Origin: Archivesica marissinica
Taxonomy: Eukaryota > Mollusca > Bivalvia > Venerida > Vesicomyidae
DNA: 64,000 bases
Assembly: GCA_014843695.1 (NCBI GenBank)
Contig: CM026401.1
Location: forward strand, 29,496,562 to 29,560,561
Direction of reading: 5' to 3'
Shown: positions 1 to 9,444 of the stretch, piece after piece
Layout of the letters: each line of letters begins with the position of its first letter
Numbering within the stretch: the stretch's first letter is position 1
Notes under the pieces: model-generated
Databases searched by the model: none
What the model saw: only the letters and a program-made list of their open reading frames with translations
Told to the model about the DNA's origin: nothing
Made by a program: the position numbers and the translations under genes

Positions 1-165
1 GGACGTTTCAGGCTGTTCGGGTCGGGTGTGCGTGGAATCTTAGGACGGGAACCAAACGCAGCTTGGTAATCTGGATGTTTCGGTTTCTGGCTCTGTGTCG
101 ATGTTCTGCCCGATTTCTGACTGGATGGTCCTTAAATACAAATATAATTCTGTGTCAGTCCTGTA
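1..165. other. Unique sequence, no gene seen
   Basis: Short non-repetitive stretch at the window edge before the 15-bp array. It has no recognisable coding similarity. As contig A runs down the minus strand from ARMC9, this lies beyond the ARMC9 3' end seen here. Confidence 0.4.
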
Positions 166-2471
166 ATATGTGTTATATCTATACGTGTTATATCTATACG
201 TATTATATCTATACGTGTTATATCTATACGTGTTATATATATACGTGTTATATCTATACATGTTATATCTATACGTGTTATATCTATACGTGTTATATCT
301 ATATGTGTTATATCTATACGTGTTATATCTATACGTGTTATATCTATACGTGTTATATATATACGTGTTATATCTATACGTGTTATATCTATATGTGTTA
401 TATCTATACGTGTTATATCTATACGTGTTATATCTATACGTGTTATATCTATACGTGTTATATCTATATGTTATATCTATATGTGTTATATCTATACGTG
501 TTATATCTATACGTGTTATATATATATACGTGTTATATCTATACGTGTTATATCTATATGTTATATATCTATATGTTATATCTATATGTGTTATATATAT
601 ACGTGTTATATCTATACGTGTTATATCTATATGTGTTATATCTATATGTTATATCTATACGTGTTATATCTATACGTGTTATATCTATACGTGTTATATA
701 TATACGTGTTATATCTATACGTGTTATATCTATACGTGTTATATCTATACGTGTTATATCTATATGGGTTATATCTATACGTGTTATATCTATATGTTAT
801 ATGTATATGTGTTATATCTATACGTGTTATATCTATATGTGTTATATCTATATGTTATATCTATATGTGTTATATCTATACGTGTTATATCTATACGTGT
901 TATATCTATATGTTATATCTATACGTGTTATATCTATACGTGTTATATCTATATGTGTTATATCTATACGTGTTATATCTATATGGGTTATATCTATAAG
1001 AGTTATATCTATACGTGTTATTTCTATACGTGTTATATCTATATGGGTTATATCTATATGTGTTATATCTATATGTTATATCTATACATGTTATATCTAT
1101 ACGTGTTATATCTATATGTGTTATATCTATATGTTATATCTATACGTGTTATATCTATACGTGTTATATCTATATGTGCTATATCTATACGTGTTATATC
1201 TATATGGGTTATATCTATAAGAGTTATATATATACGTGTTATTTCTATACGTGTTATATCTATATGGGTTATATCTATATGTGTTATATCTATATGTGTT
1301 ATATCTATATGTGTTATATCTATATGTGTTATATCTATATGTGTTATATCTATATGTGTTATATCTATACGTGTTATTTCTATACGTGTTATATCTATAT
1401 GGGTTATATCTATACGTGTTATTTCTATACGTGTTATATCTATATGTGTTATATCTATACGTGTTATATCTATATGGGTTATATCTATACGTGTTATATC
1501 TATATGGGTTATATCTATAAGAGTTATATCTATATGTGTTATATCTATATGTGTTATATCTATACGGGTTATATCTATATGGGTTATATCTATATGGGTT
1601 ATATCTATACAGGTTATATATATATGTGTTATATCTATACGGGTTATATCTATATGTGTTATATCTATATGTGTTATATCTATACGGGTTATATCTATAT
1701 GGGTTATATCTATACATGTTATATCTATATGTGTTATATCTATACGGGTTATATCTATATGTGTTATATCTATATGTGTTATATCTATATGTGTTATATC
1801 TATATGTGTTATATCTATGTGTTATATCTATATGTGTTATATCTATACGGGTTATATCTATATGTGTTATATCTATATGTGTTATATCTATATGTGTTAT
1901 ATCTATATGTGTTATATCTATATGTGTTATATCTATACATGTTATATCTATATGTGTTATATCTATATGTGTTATATCTATACGGGTTATATCTATAAGA
2001 GTTATATCTATATGTGTTATATCTATATGTGTTATATCTATGTGTTATATCTATATGTGTTATATCTATACGGGTTATATCTATATGTGTTATATCTATA
2101 TGTGTTATATCTATGTGTTATATCTATATGTGTTATATCTATAAGAGTTATATCTATATGTGTTATATCTATATGTGTTATATCTATATGTGTTATATCT
2201 ATATGGGTTATATCTATATGTGTTATATCTATACAGGTTATATCTATACGTGTTATATCTATATGTGTTATATCTATATGTGTTATATCTATATGTGTTA
2301 TATCTATACAGGTTATATCTATATGTGTTATATCTATACGGGTTATATCTATACAGGTTATATTTATACAGAATATATCTATACGTGTTATATCTATATG
2401 GGTTATATCTATACGGGTTATATCTATACAGGTTATATTTATACAGAATATATCTATACGTGTTATATCTA
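166..2471. repeat. 15-bp minisatellite (GTGTTATATCTATAC)n
   Basis: About 150 head-to-tail copies of a 15-bp unit, with occasional 13-bp or shorter variants. The unit has no stop codon in any plus-strand frame and its length is a multiple of three, so the array produces long spurious open frames of CYIYT-type or VLYLY-type pentapeptides. Unit variants change along the array: TACG copies dominate on the left, TATG in the middle, and TACAGG or GAATAT on the right. Confidence 0.97.
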
Positions 2472-2561
2472 GACTCTGGAGTGGGGCTGAGAGGAGACTC
2501 TGAAATACGGCTGAAAAGAACCTCTAGATTGGGGCTGAAAGGAAGCTCTGCAATGAGTTTA

Positions 2562-2850
2562 GTGTATACAAATTTTAGTTAGCACAATTGCGAAATAAGT
2601 GTTTGCAACATTAGATTAATCGCTCTGAAGACTTCATTCATGATAACATCCATTGCCACGAGGGAGATAGAAGAGGGAGATAGTAGAGGGAGATAGTAGA
2701 GGCAGATGTGAATCTAAGAGTCTTGACTAAGGACATTACCATCATGGTTCTGGCGGGATCACAGTCCCAACCTCTTGATCATGAGATGACCGTCGTACAC
2801 ATTAAACCACTGAGGCTCAGTATGGGTTTAGAGGAGACTGTATCATGCAT
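2562..2850 (-). mobile_element. Degraded SINE, family C (shared tail)
   Basis: On the minus strand this resembles copies at 25745-25940 and 34030-34262. It shares the block reading ATCCATTGCCACGAGGGAG on the plus strand, and a tail related to AATTGCGAAA next to an element end. It is diverged, with a small GGGAGATAGTAGA triplication inside. It is a retrotransposon fossil with no coding capacity. Confidence 0.55.
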
Positions 2851-2987
2851 TATCTGTCAACATGTAATATGACAAATCTGTTCAGGGGAAATCACTCATG
2901 ATTGCAATTCTGTTTAATGTTTGTTTCTGGAGTAAAACCAACTGTTTGTGCCATATTCCCAAATTCATCCTTTTAGTGATGTAGAAA

Positions 2988-3440
2988 CACCCATGGTGCC
3001 CTCCCTATCAAGCATCTATTCATGTATGGACCCATGGTGCCCTCCCTATCAAGCATCTATTCATGTATGGACCCATGGTGCCCTCCCTATCAAGCATCTA
3101 TTCATGTATGGACCCATGGTGCCCTCCCTATCAAGCATCTATTCATGTATGGACCCATGGTGACCTCCCTATCAAGCATCTATTCATGTATGGACCCCAT
3201 GGTGCCCTCCCTATCAAGCATCTATGGACCCATGGTGCCCTATCAAGCATCTATTCATGTATGGACCCATGGTGCCCTACCTATCAAGCATCTATTCATG
3301 TATGGACCCATGGTGCCCTCCCTATCAAGCATCTATTCATGTATGGACCCATGGTGCCCTCCCTATCAAGCATCTACTCATGTATGGACCCATGGTGACC
3401 TCCCTATCAAGCATCTATTCATGTATGGACAGACACATGG
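2988..3440. repeat. 41-bp minisatellite, about 11 copies
   Basis: Tandem copies of a 41-bp unit containing CATCTATTCATGTATGGA and CCATGGTGCCCTCCC. A shortened copy and a one-base insertion near 3195-3240 shift the frame. Short open frames across it are repeat translations and not genes. Confidence 0.95.
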
Positions 3441-3524
3441 TTGAACCACTGACCTTCCACAGTCAAGTTTGGAATCTAACCTTCAGTTTGACAGTGATGA
3501 GGGGTCCAGTGGTCCACATTGTTA

Positions 3525-4812
3525 ACCTCTAGACCATGGAGGTTTTGGAATCTGACCCTTAATGATGAGGGGTCCAGTGTTCCACATTGCTAACCTCTAC
3601 ACCATGGAGGTTTTGGAATCTGACCCTTAATGATGAGGGGTCCAGTGTTCCACATTACTAACCTCTAACCTCTACACCATGGAGGTTGTGGAATCTGACC
3701 CTCAGTGATAAGGGGTCCAGTGTTCCACGTTGCTAACCTCTATACCATGGAGGTTGTGGAATCTGACCCTCAATGTTGAGGGGTCCAGTGTTCCACATTA
3801 CTAATCTCTAACCTCTACACCATGGAGGTTTTGGAATCTGACCCTCAATGTTGAGGGGTCCAGTGTTCCACATTACTAACCTCTAACCTCTACACCATGG
3901 AGGTTTTGGAATCTGACTCTCAGTGATGAGGGGTCTAGTGTTCCACGTTGCTAACCTCTAACCTCTACACCATGGAGGTTTTGGAATCTGACCCTCAGTG
4001 ATAAGGGGTCCAGTGTTCCACGTTGCTAACCTCTACACCATGGAGGTTTTGGAATCTGACCCTCAGTGATAAGGGGTCCAGTGTTCCACGTTGCTTAACC
4101 TCTAACCTCTACACCATGGAGGTTTTGGAATCTGACCCTCAGTGATGAGGGGTCCAGTGTTCCACATTGCTAACCTCTACACCATGGAGGTTGTGGAATC
4201 TGACCCTCAGTGATAAGAGGTCCAGTGTTCCACATTGCTAACCTCTAACCTCTACACCATGGAGGTTGTGGAATCTGACCCTCAGTGATAAGGGGTCCAG
4301 TGTTCCACGTTGCTAACCTCTATACCATGGAGGTTTTGGAATCTGACCCTCAATGTTGAGGGGTCCAGTGTTCCACATTACTAACCTCTAACCTCTACAC
4401 CATGGAGGTTTTGGAATCTGACCCTCAGTGATGAGGGGTCCAGTGTTCCACATTACTAACCTCTAACCTCTACACCATGGAGGTTTTGGAATCTGACCCT
4501 CAGTGATGAGGGGTCCAGTGTTCCACATTGCTAACCTCTATACCATGGATGTTTTGGAATCTGACCCTCAGTGATAAGGGGTCCAGTGTTCCACGTTGCT
4601 AACCTCTACACCATGGAAGTTTTGGAATCTGACCCTCAGTGATAAGGGGTCCAGTGTTCCACGTTGCTAACCTCTACACCATGGAGGTTTTGGAATCTGA
4701 CCCTCAGTGATGAGGGGTCCAGTGTTCCACATTGCTAACCTCTACACCATGGATGTTTTGGAATCTGACCCTCAGTGATGAGGGGTCCTTAACCTCTATA
4801 CCATGGAGGTCC
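3525..4812. repeat. About 68-bp minisatellite, 18-19 copies
   Basis: Tandem copies of a unit of roughly 66 to 76 bp containing ACCTCTACACCATGGAGG and GAGGGGTCCAGTGTTCCA. Length varies because some copies duplicate an internal AACCTCT. The array begins about 40 bp beyond the putative ARMC9 stop codon, so it would lie in the 3' untranslated region or just downstream of ARMC9. Confidence 0.95.
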
Positions 4813-4852
4813 ATCCTACATATAATTAATAATACTAAAAGAATAATAAAAA

Positions 4853-5065
4853 CTAATTACTGGAATCCCTCATTTCACTTTCCTGAGTACCCGGGCGACT
4901 TCCACTACGGGTTGGTGGCCTTATCGTCGGGTCCTTCATCCCCGTATTTGTACGACTCCCTGACTGACTGGGTGGACGGCTCAACATCTCGGCAGCAGCC
5001 CTTCTTTGGCTGGGTGTCACCGGACGCTGTAAAGGACCCTGCATGGACATCACTGAATCTGTCTG
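4853..5065 (-). CDS. ARMC9, C-terminal exon (possible last exon)
   Basis: Minus-strand exon of about 71 codons. It follows a plausible acceptor (TTTGCAG ending at 5066; ACAG ending at 5059 is an alternative that fits a phase-1 intron) and ends at a TAG at 4853. It contains GPLQRPVTPS followed by a low-complexity Ser/Arg/Pro/Gly tail. As I recall vertebrate ARMC9, the tail after the acidic segment includes a very similar PLQRPVTP block, which is the main basis for the call. Vertebrate ARMC9 continues further, so this may be a short isoform-like end, or CCA|GTAATT just before the stop may act as a donor. No AATAAA is visible on the minus strand close downstream; a minisatellite starts there instead. 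A small exon between this one and 8537 may have been missed. Confidence 0.7.
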   Translation of the reverse strand, partial: QTDSVMSMQGPLQRPVTPSQRRAAAEMLSRPPSQSGSRTNTGMKDPTIRPPTRSGSRPGTQESEMRDSSN

Positions 5066-5393
5066 CTGCAAATACATTGAGAGATTATACTACATTGATT
5101 CGAGTATCCTTGTATAGTTACTGTCCAAATGTAACACATGTAATTAATAAACAACAACATAGCTATGGGGTCATTCTGGATCTGTATTCAAATTTTAAGT
5201 CTATTTCTCAGTGTAGTTGTCATGGTAGGGACATTTGAATTCATTAAATAAATGTTGTGTCCGATGACAGACCAGTATTTTCACTGAGCTCCCTAACTGC
5301 CTGGTAGACATTTGTCATGGCAGTATGTGCGTACATCCTGTACTTAGGAACACATGGTGTTGGTCTGTCCTGTAATAGTACCGATACTCATAC
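5066..5393. other. ARMC9 intron sequence
   Basis: Unique AT-rich sequence on the 5' side of the C-terminal exon. No repeats or coding signals are recognised. Confidence 0.4.
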
Positions 5394-5686
5394 TAGAGAT
5401 GGGACCTAATAGCTAAATGGCATTCGAATATTCGAAAGTGGTATTTCCAACCGGACATCTATTCACCAGTACACACGTGTATTTTACACCTAGCGAAATT
5501 GGCTTTCATTGACATAGACTAAGAAAGGCCTGTTTCTATTATTTAATGAACACATGTATAAAAATGAACAACAACCATTGACATATTTATACGAATTAAT
5601 CGATGAAATCTTTAAAAGAATAAAAGCATCTGCTGTTCACAAACAGGCAGTTAGCAATGTTTTTGTTTTTCATTTTTGGTGACAAT

Positions 5687-5980
5687 TTTTGTGTTTTACG
5701 TTTATTTATCGTCGCTACCGGTTGCCCATATGAGCGACGCCTCCTGAAGAGATTAGTTATTTTAGATTTTGGAGGATAGTGCATGATACAGACAGAGACC
5801 CATTCCAGAATCTCCTCTGGTTCTTTTACGTGCACGGTGTAAAGCACCGACACGAGACCTTGGTTTAACGTCCCATCTGAAAGACTGTTAATTTTATTAG
5901 GGTCAGACGGGGGATCGAACCTGCGATCCCTGGATTACCAGTCCAGCGTGTTACCACTGGGCTACAGATCCGTCTGTTGG
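5687..5980 (-). mobile_element. Full-length tRNA-derived SINE (family A)
   Basis: On the minus strand the element starts with a tRNA-like head (A-box-like TAGCCCAGTGGTAACACG, B-box GGTTCGATCCC). A body follows with GATGGGACGTTAAACC, ACGTGCACG and CTTCAGGAGGCGTCGCTC, then an A-rich 3' end after ATAAATAAACGTAAAACAC. It is bounded by a perfect 11-bp target-site duplication, TTGGTGACAAT, at 5676-5686 and 5981-5991, so it was inserted by target-primed reverse transcription. Related copies lie at 24330, 25045, 26362 and 27328. Confidence 0.9.
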
Positions 5981-6154
5981 TTGGTGACAATATTGATCTT
6001 GTTTATTTATATAAGATACCGATTGACTTGCATGTGTAATTGGCTCCATTAAAAGTTGTTTGAAGCCATGCTTCTAGAACAACACCTTGCAAAAAGTGTC
6101 AAGACGCCTCAGGGATCATGGCATTGGAAACAGGTGGTCAGTTTTCGCACTTAA

Positions 6155-6624
6155 CCCTTTCCTTCATAGAGATTTAGGTTAACATACTATTATATCGCCA
6201 TACAAACGACAGCCATTTAGCTATCATGCAGCGGATAAGTAGTCACCATATCTATCCCACATCCATAGATATTACTGGGACTACATAGAGATTTAGGTTA
6301 ACATACTATTATATCTCCATACAAACGACAGCCATTTAGCTATCATGCAGTGGATAAGTAGTCGCCATATCTATCCCACATCCATAGATATTACTGGGAC
6401 TACATAGAGATTTAGGTTAACATACTATTATATCTCCATACAAACGACAGCCATTTAGCTATCATGCAGTGGATAAGTAGTTGCCATATCTATCCCACCT
6501 CCATAGATATTACTGGGACTACATGAGATTCTGGCCTTTATTATGAACATTGGTGTGGCTACTACATTGTCAATGTATGTTGTATTGGTAATGGCGTCAA
6601 GAGGTGCTTCTATGAGGGAAAGGG
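6155..6624. mobile_element. TTAA-flanked (piggyBac-like) MITE with internal triplication
   Basis: Ends CCCTTTCCTTCATAGA and TCTATGAGGGAAAGGG are inverted repeats flanked on both sides by TTAA (6151-6154 and 6625-6628), the target preference of piggyBac elements. An internal segment of about 118 bp, starting near ATAGAGATTTAGGTTAACAT, is repeated three times. A related copy without the triplication lies at 32200-32414. Confidence 0.8.
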
Positions 6625-6884
6625 TTAAACAAACATCCCAGAATGTGCAAATGAGTGGACATTATGGATAATAACTAGAAATAACCAATAGTAAAATAAA
6701 AGATGAAATTAGAGTGTTTTTTTTGTATTCGAATACCGAAATAGGATTCGAATATTCAGCCAGGTATTCAGATATTCGGTCCCACCACTATATAATACTA
6801 ATAACCCATGAAAGTGCAAAGAAGGCAATGAGGATATTAATATTCTTGACAAGGTCTCTTAATGTTAGTAAAAACATATAAGGT

Positions 6885-7040
6885 AAGACGTTTTTTGAGA
6901 CACCCTGTACCATACTGAAATATCATTGGCAGGTGATAATCACATGACTTTCTGAAGCAGCCAAGACGTTTTTTGAGACACCCTGTACCATACTGAAATA
7001 TCATTGGCAGGTGATAATCACATGACTTTCTGAAGCAGCC
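6885..7040. repeat. Two-copy 78-bp tandem duplication
   Basis: A 78-bp segment beginning AAGACGTTTTTTGAGACACC is present twice in direct order with almost no divergence, so the duplication is recent or maintained. Confidence 0.9.
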
Positions 7041-7406
7041 AAAAAAATCTCCAAAAATCTGTTAGAAAAAATCCTCATCTTCATACACTTATAAATGCAG
7101 TTGCTATGCAACTGATAAAACATAATAGCAAAACCTATTCTTTTTTTGATACTAGTTGTAAAAAGAAGGATTATTCACTGCATATTGGAAAGCTACAGAG
7201 TGAATGTTGCAGTGTGCGAATATCTTGCATAAACAATACATGACGTCATTGTACTTCCAGTCCAATTTAAATGCGCAAGACGAAAAGTATCGAAAACATG
7301 TAAATATCGCAAACATGTCTGTAAATCACTGAGTTTTTAAAAATAAGGATCTCCTAAAACCGGTTCTACTCAATCTGTTTCAATAATTTGCATACAGAGT
7401 GAAATA

Positions 7407-7594
7407 CAGTCAAACCTGTCTATAAAGGCCACCCTCAGGAAAGTAAAAAAAGTGGCCTTTGTTGGCAGGTGGCCTCTCAATGAGGGTTAAAATGCATTGA
7501 AAATGGCTAAACGGGAGAGAAAAATGGTGGTCTTTAGACAGGTTTTTCATATGCGGCCTTTATTCGGAGGTGGCCTTTAGCGCATGTTTGACTG
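7407..7594. mobile_element. Tc1/mariner-type MITE (CAGTCAAACCTGT ends)
   Basis: The left end CAGTCAAACCTGT and right end ATGTTTGACTG are inverted repeats next to TA dinucleotides. The interior alternates GTGGCCTTT-like motifs. The family is inferred from the TA target and the CAGT terminus. Other copies lie at 8843, 32166 and 63454. Confidence 0.75.
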
Positions 7595-7689
7595 TACTAC
7601 TAGTATTCTAATCTCTTCCTTCCATGCAACCTAACTACTTCCTCTAGCGAGCAACACCAAAGAATTGGGTAACTGTTGCAGTTTACTAA

Positions 7690-8236
7690 TATCTCAGCTA
7701 GTGATGTTTGGACTGTTACATTTTACTTATATCTCAGCTAGTGATGTTTGGACTGTTACATTTTACTAATATCTCAGCTAGTGATGTTTGGACTGTTACA
7801 TTTTACTAATATCTCAGCTAGTGATGTTTGGACTGTTACATTTTACTAATATCTCAGCTAGTGATGTTTGGACTGCTACAGTTTACTAATATCTCAGCTA
7901 GTGATGTTTGGACTGTTACATTTTACTTATATCTCAGCTAGTGATGTTTGGACTGTTACATTTTACTAATATCTCAGCTAGTGATGTTTGGACTGTTACA
8001 TTTTACTAATATCTCAGCTAGTGATGTTTGGACTGTTACATTTTACTAATATCTCAGCTAGTGATGTTTGGACTGCTACAGTTTACTAATATCTCAGCTA
8101 GTGATGTTTGGACTGTTACATTTTACTTATATCTCAGCTAGTGATGTTTGGACTGTTACATTTTACTAATATCTCAGCTAGTGATGTTTGGACTGTTACA
8201 GTTTACTTATATCTCAGCTAGTGATGTTTGGACTGT
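7690..8236. repeat. 40-bp minisatellite with 200-bp higher-order period
   Basis: About 14 copies of a 40-bp unit containing ATCTCAGCTAGTGATGTTTG. Diagnostic variants recur every 200 bp: TTTTACTTAT near 7721, 7921 and 8121, and GCTACAGTTT near 7875 and 8075. A five-unit block therefore duplicated as a whole. Confidence 0.95.
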
Positions 8237-8273
8237 AGCACTTGATAACATATTTAGCTCCAAACACACTCTG

Positions 8274-8536
8274 TGATATTCCTAATAAACTACCCTCTTG
8301 TTATGTTTACCCCCCCCCCCCAACCCTGTGATATTCCCTATAACATACCCACTTCTTTTTCGCTTACCCCCCACACACTGGGATATTCCGGTACCTACCC
8401 TCTTCTTTGGTTTCATTACCGCCCCCCCCCCCACTGTGATATTCCCATTAATCCACCCTCTTATTTCGATTCACTCCCCCACCCCCACTGTGATATTCCC
8501 AGTAACCTACCCTCCTCCTAGATTTGGCTCCCCCAC
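8274..8536. repeat. Degenerate array resembling an ARMC9 exon end
   Basis: About four to five diverged copies of roughly 60 bp containing CTGTGATATTCCC and long C tracts. On the minus strand each copy reads GGGAATATCACAGTGGGGG, close to the end of the adjacent ARMC9 exon (GAATATCAGAGTGGGGG). The array may derive from the exon-intron junction. Confidence 0.7.
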
Positions 8537-8636
8537 TCTGATATTCAGCCAACAATTTCTCCCCTGACTGTTCGTCTCCCTCGGCTCTCACGATCTCGTC
8601 CTTGTCAAGGTCCACCTCCATAGCATCTTGATCCTC
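8537..8636 (-). CDS. ARMC9, acidic-region exon with MEVDLDKDE motif
   Basis: Minus-strand exon preceded by a canonical acceptor (TGTGTATTTCAG). Its reading starts in phase 0 with EDQDAMEVDLDKDE, followed by QSGEKLLAEYQ. In vertebrate ARMC9 the acidic stretch is followed by a very similar M-E-A-D-L-D-K-D-E segment and then SGEKLL, which supports orthology. It joins in phase to the exon at 49302-49354, which ends in phase 0 with DEEDDEDE. The donor is weak: the best candidate is CAGA|GTGGGG, ending the exon at 8537 in phase 1. The upstream exon lies in another contig about 41 kb away, across contig B. Confidence 0.8.
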
Positions 8637-8662
8637 CTGAAATACACACAACCATGTGAGTG

Positions 8663-8820
8663 TGGCGTCCAGTGGTAGAGCGTCAGATTTGGATTTGACC
8701 GATTCCGGGTTCCATACTCTGTCATGGCATGTATGTTGTGTCCTTGAGCAAGGTCACTTCACACAAATTGCTTAGCACTAATTAATTTCGGTAAACTGAG
8801 CTTGCCCAGGAAAACATGTC
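8663..8820 (+). mobile_element. tRNA-derived SINE fragment (family E)
   Basis: Contains a tRNA-like A box (GTCCAGTGGTAGAGCGTC), a B-box-like CGGGTTCCATACTC, and the block CCTTGAGCAAGGTCACTT. Similar TTGAGCAAGGCACTT-type blocks occur in central domains of V-SINE-type elements. No 3' tail or target duplication was identified. Confidence 0.6.
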
Positions 8821-8842
8821 TCCACACGAGTGGTTTGACATG

Positions 8843-9258
8843 CAGTCAAACCTGTCTTAACCCATTCAACACCAAGTAACTCACATGGACTGGTCCATGA
8901 TATTCATAAACTAATAAATGAATCTGAAAATCACATTTGGACAGGTTCATTTATCAAAATGGGTAATTATGTCTAAAAATAGTCATATCACTGGCAAAAA
9001 GTGCAGATCCTGATGAGATGGCTCGTCACGAGCCGTATCTGGATCTACACTTTTTGTAAGCCTATTTAGAGGTCTGTGGTGTTGAAAGGGTTAAGCAGCC
9101 AGCCAAGGGAGTGGTGAAATTGTGCTGCTTAGCACATGTGGCTGCTTACTAGAGGTTAAATGCTGAACCAAATGCCATGCTGGGAGTTTGGTTACTGGCT
9201 GCTTAATACTTATATACTAGATGCTTATTAGAGGTGACTACTAACACAGGTTTGAATG
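8843..9258. mobile_element. Tc1/mariner-type MITE interrupted by a TTAA MITE
   Basis: Outer ends CAGTCAAACCTGTC and ACACAGGTTTGAATG match the family at 63454. The interior carries GCAGCCAGCCAAGGGA and GGCTGCTTA motifs of the same family. Near the left end it is interrupted by the TTAA-flanked element at 8861-9090. Confidence 0.75.
8861..9090. mobile_element. TTAA-flanked (piggyBac-like) MITE, nested
   Basis: Ends CCCATTCAACACCA and TGGTGTTGAAAGGG are inverted and flanked by TTAA at 8857-8860 and 9091-9094. The centre can fold into an imperfect hairpin around GGCTCGTCACGAGCC. It is a different family from the elements at 6155 and 32200, but uses the same target. Confidence 0.75.
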
Positions 9259-9444
9259 TAAATGGAAAATAAATAATTAAAATAATCTCTAATTATATTA
9301 TCAAATACACGAGCATCGCCAATGCTCACCTGTCTAGTGTTTAACCTCAAACAAGGTAAAGGTTGCTTGAAGACACCTACATGAAGATAAGGAGAATTAT
9401 GAGCAACTATCCGATAAATCCATCAGTCCGATAGAGAACTTCCG

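Larger units (their letters stand above)
5394..6790. mobile_element. Putative hAT-like non-autonomous element with nested insertions
   Basis: The left end reads TAGAGATGGGACC followed by ATTCGAATATTCG. The right end is the inverted counterpart, ending GGTCCCACCACTA after further ATTCGAATATTC motifs. The flanking 8-mers ACTCATAC and TATAATAC agree at 5 of 8 positions, compatible with a decayed target-site duplication. The interior contains a complete SINE and a TTAA-flanked MITE. The hAT assignment is inferred from the end motif and the 8-bp flank size. No transposase is present. Confidence 0.45.

Noticed and set aside
170..2503. 777-codon plus-strand open frame rich in Tyr, Leu, Ile and Cys
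   Set aside because: It is the translation of a 15-bp array that is open in all three plus frames. No gene features.
4732..5238. 168-codon plus-strand open frame
   Set aside because: Overlaps the ARMC9 C-terminal exon on the opposite strand and the end of a minisatellite. It is a shadow of the Ser/Arg/Pro-rich coding sequence.
5596..5853. 85-codon minus-strand open frame
   Set aside because: Lies mostly within the family A SINE. The same peptide fragments recur wherever the SINE is found.
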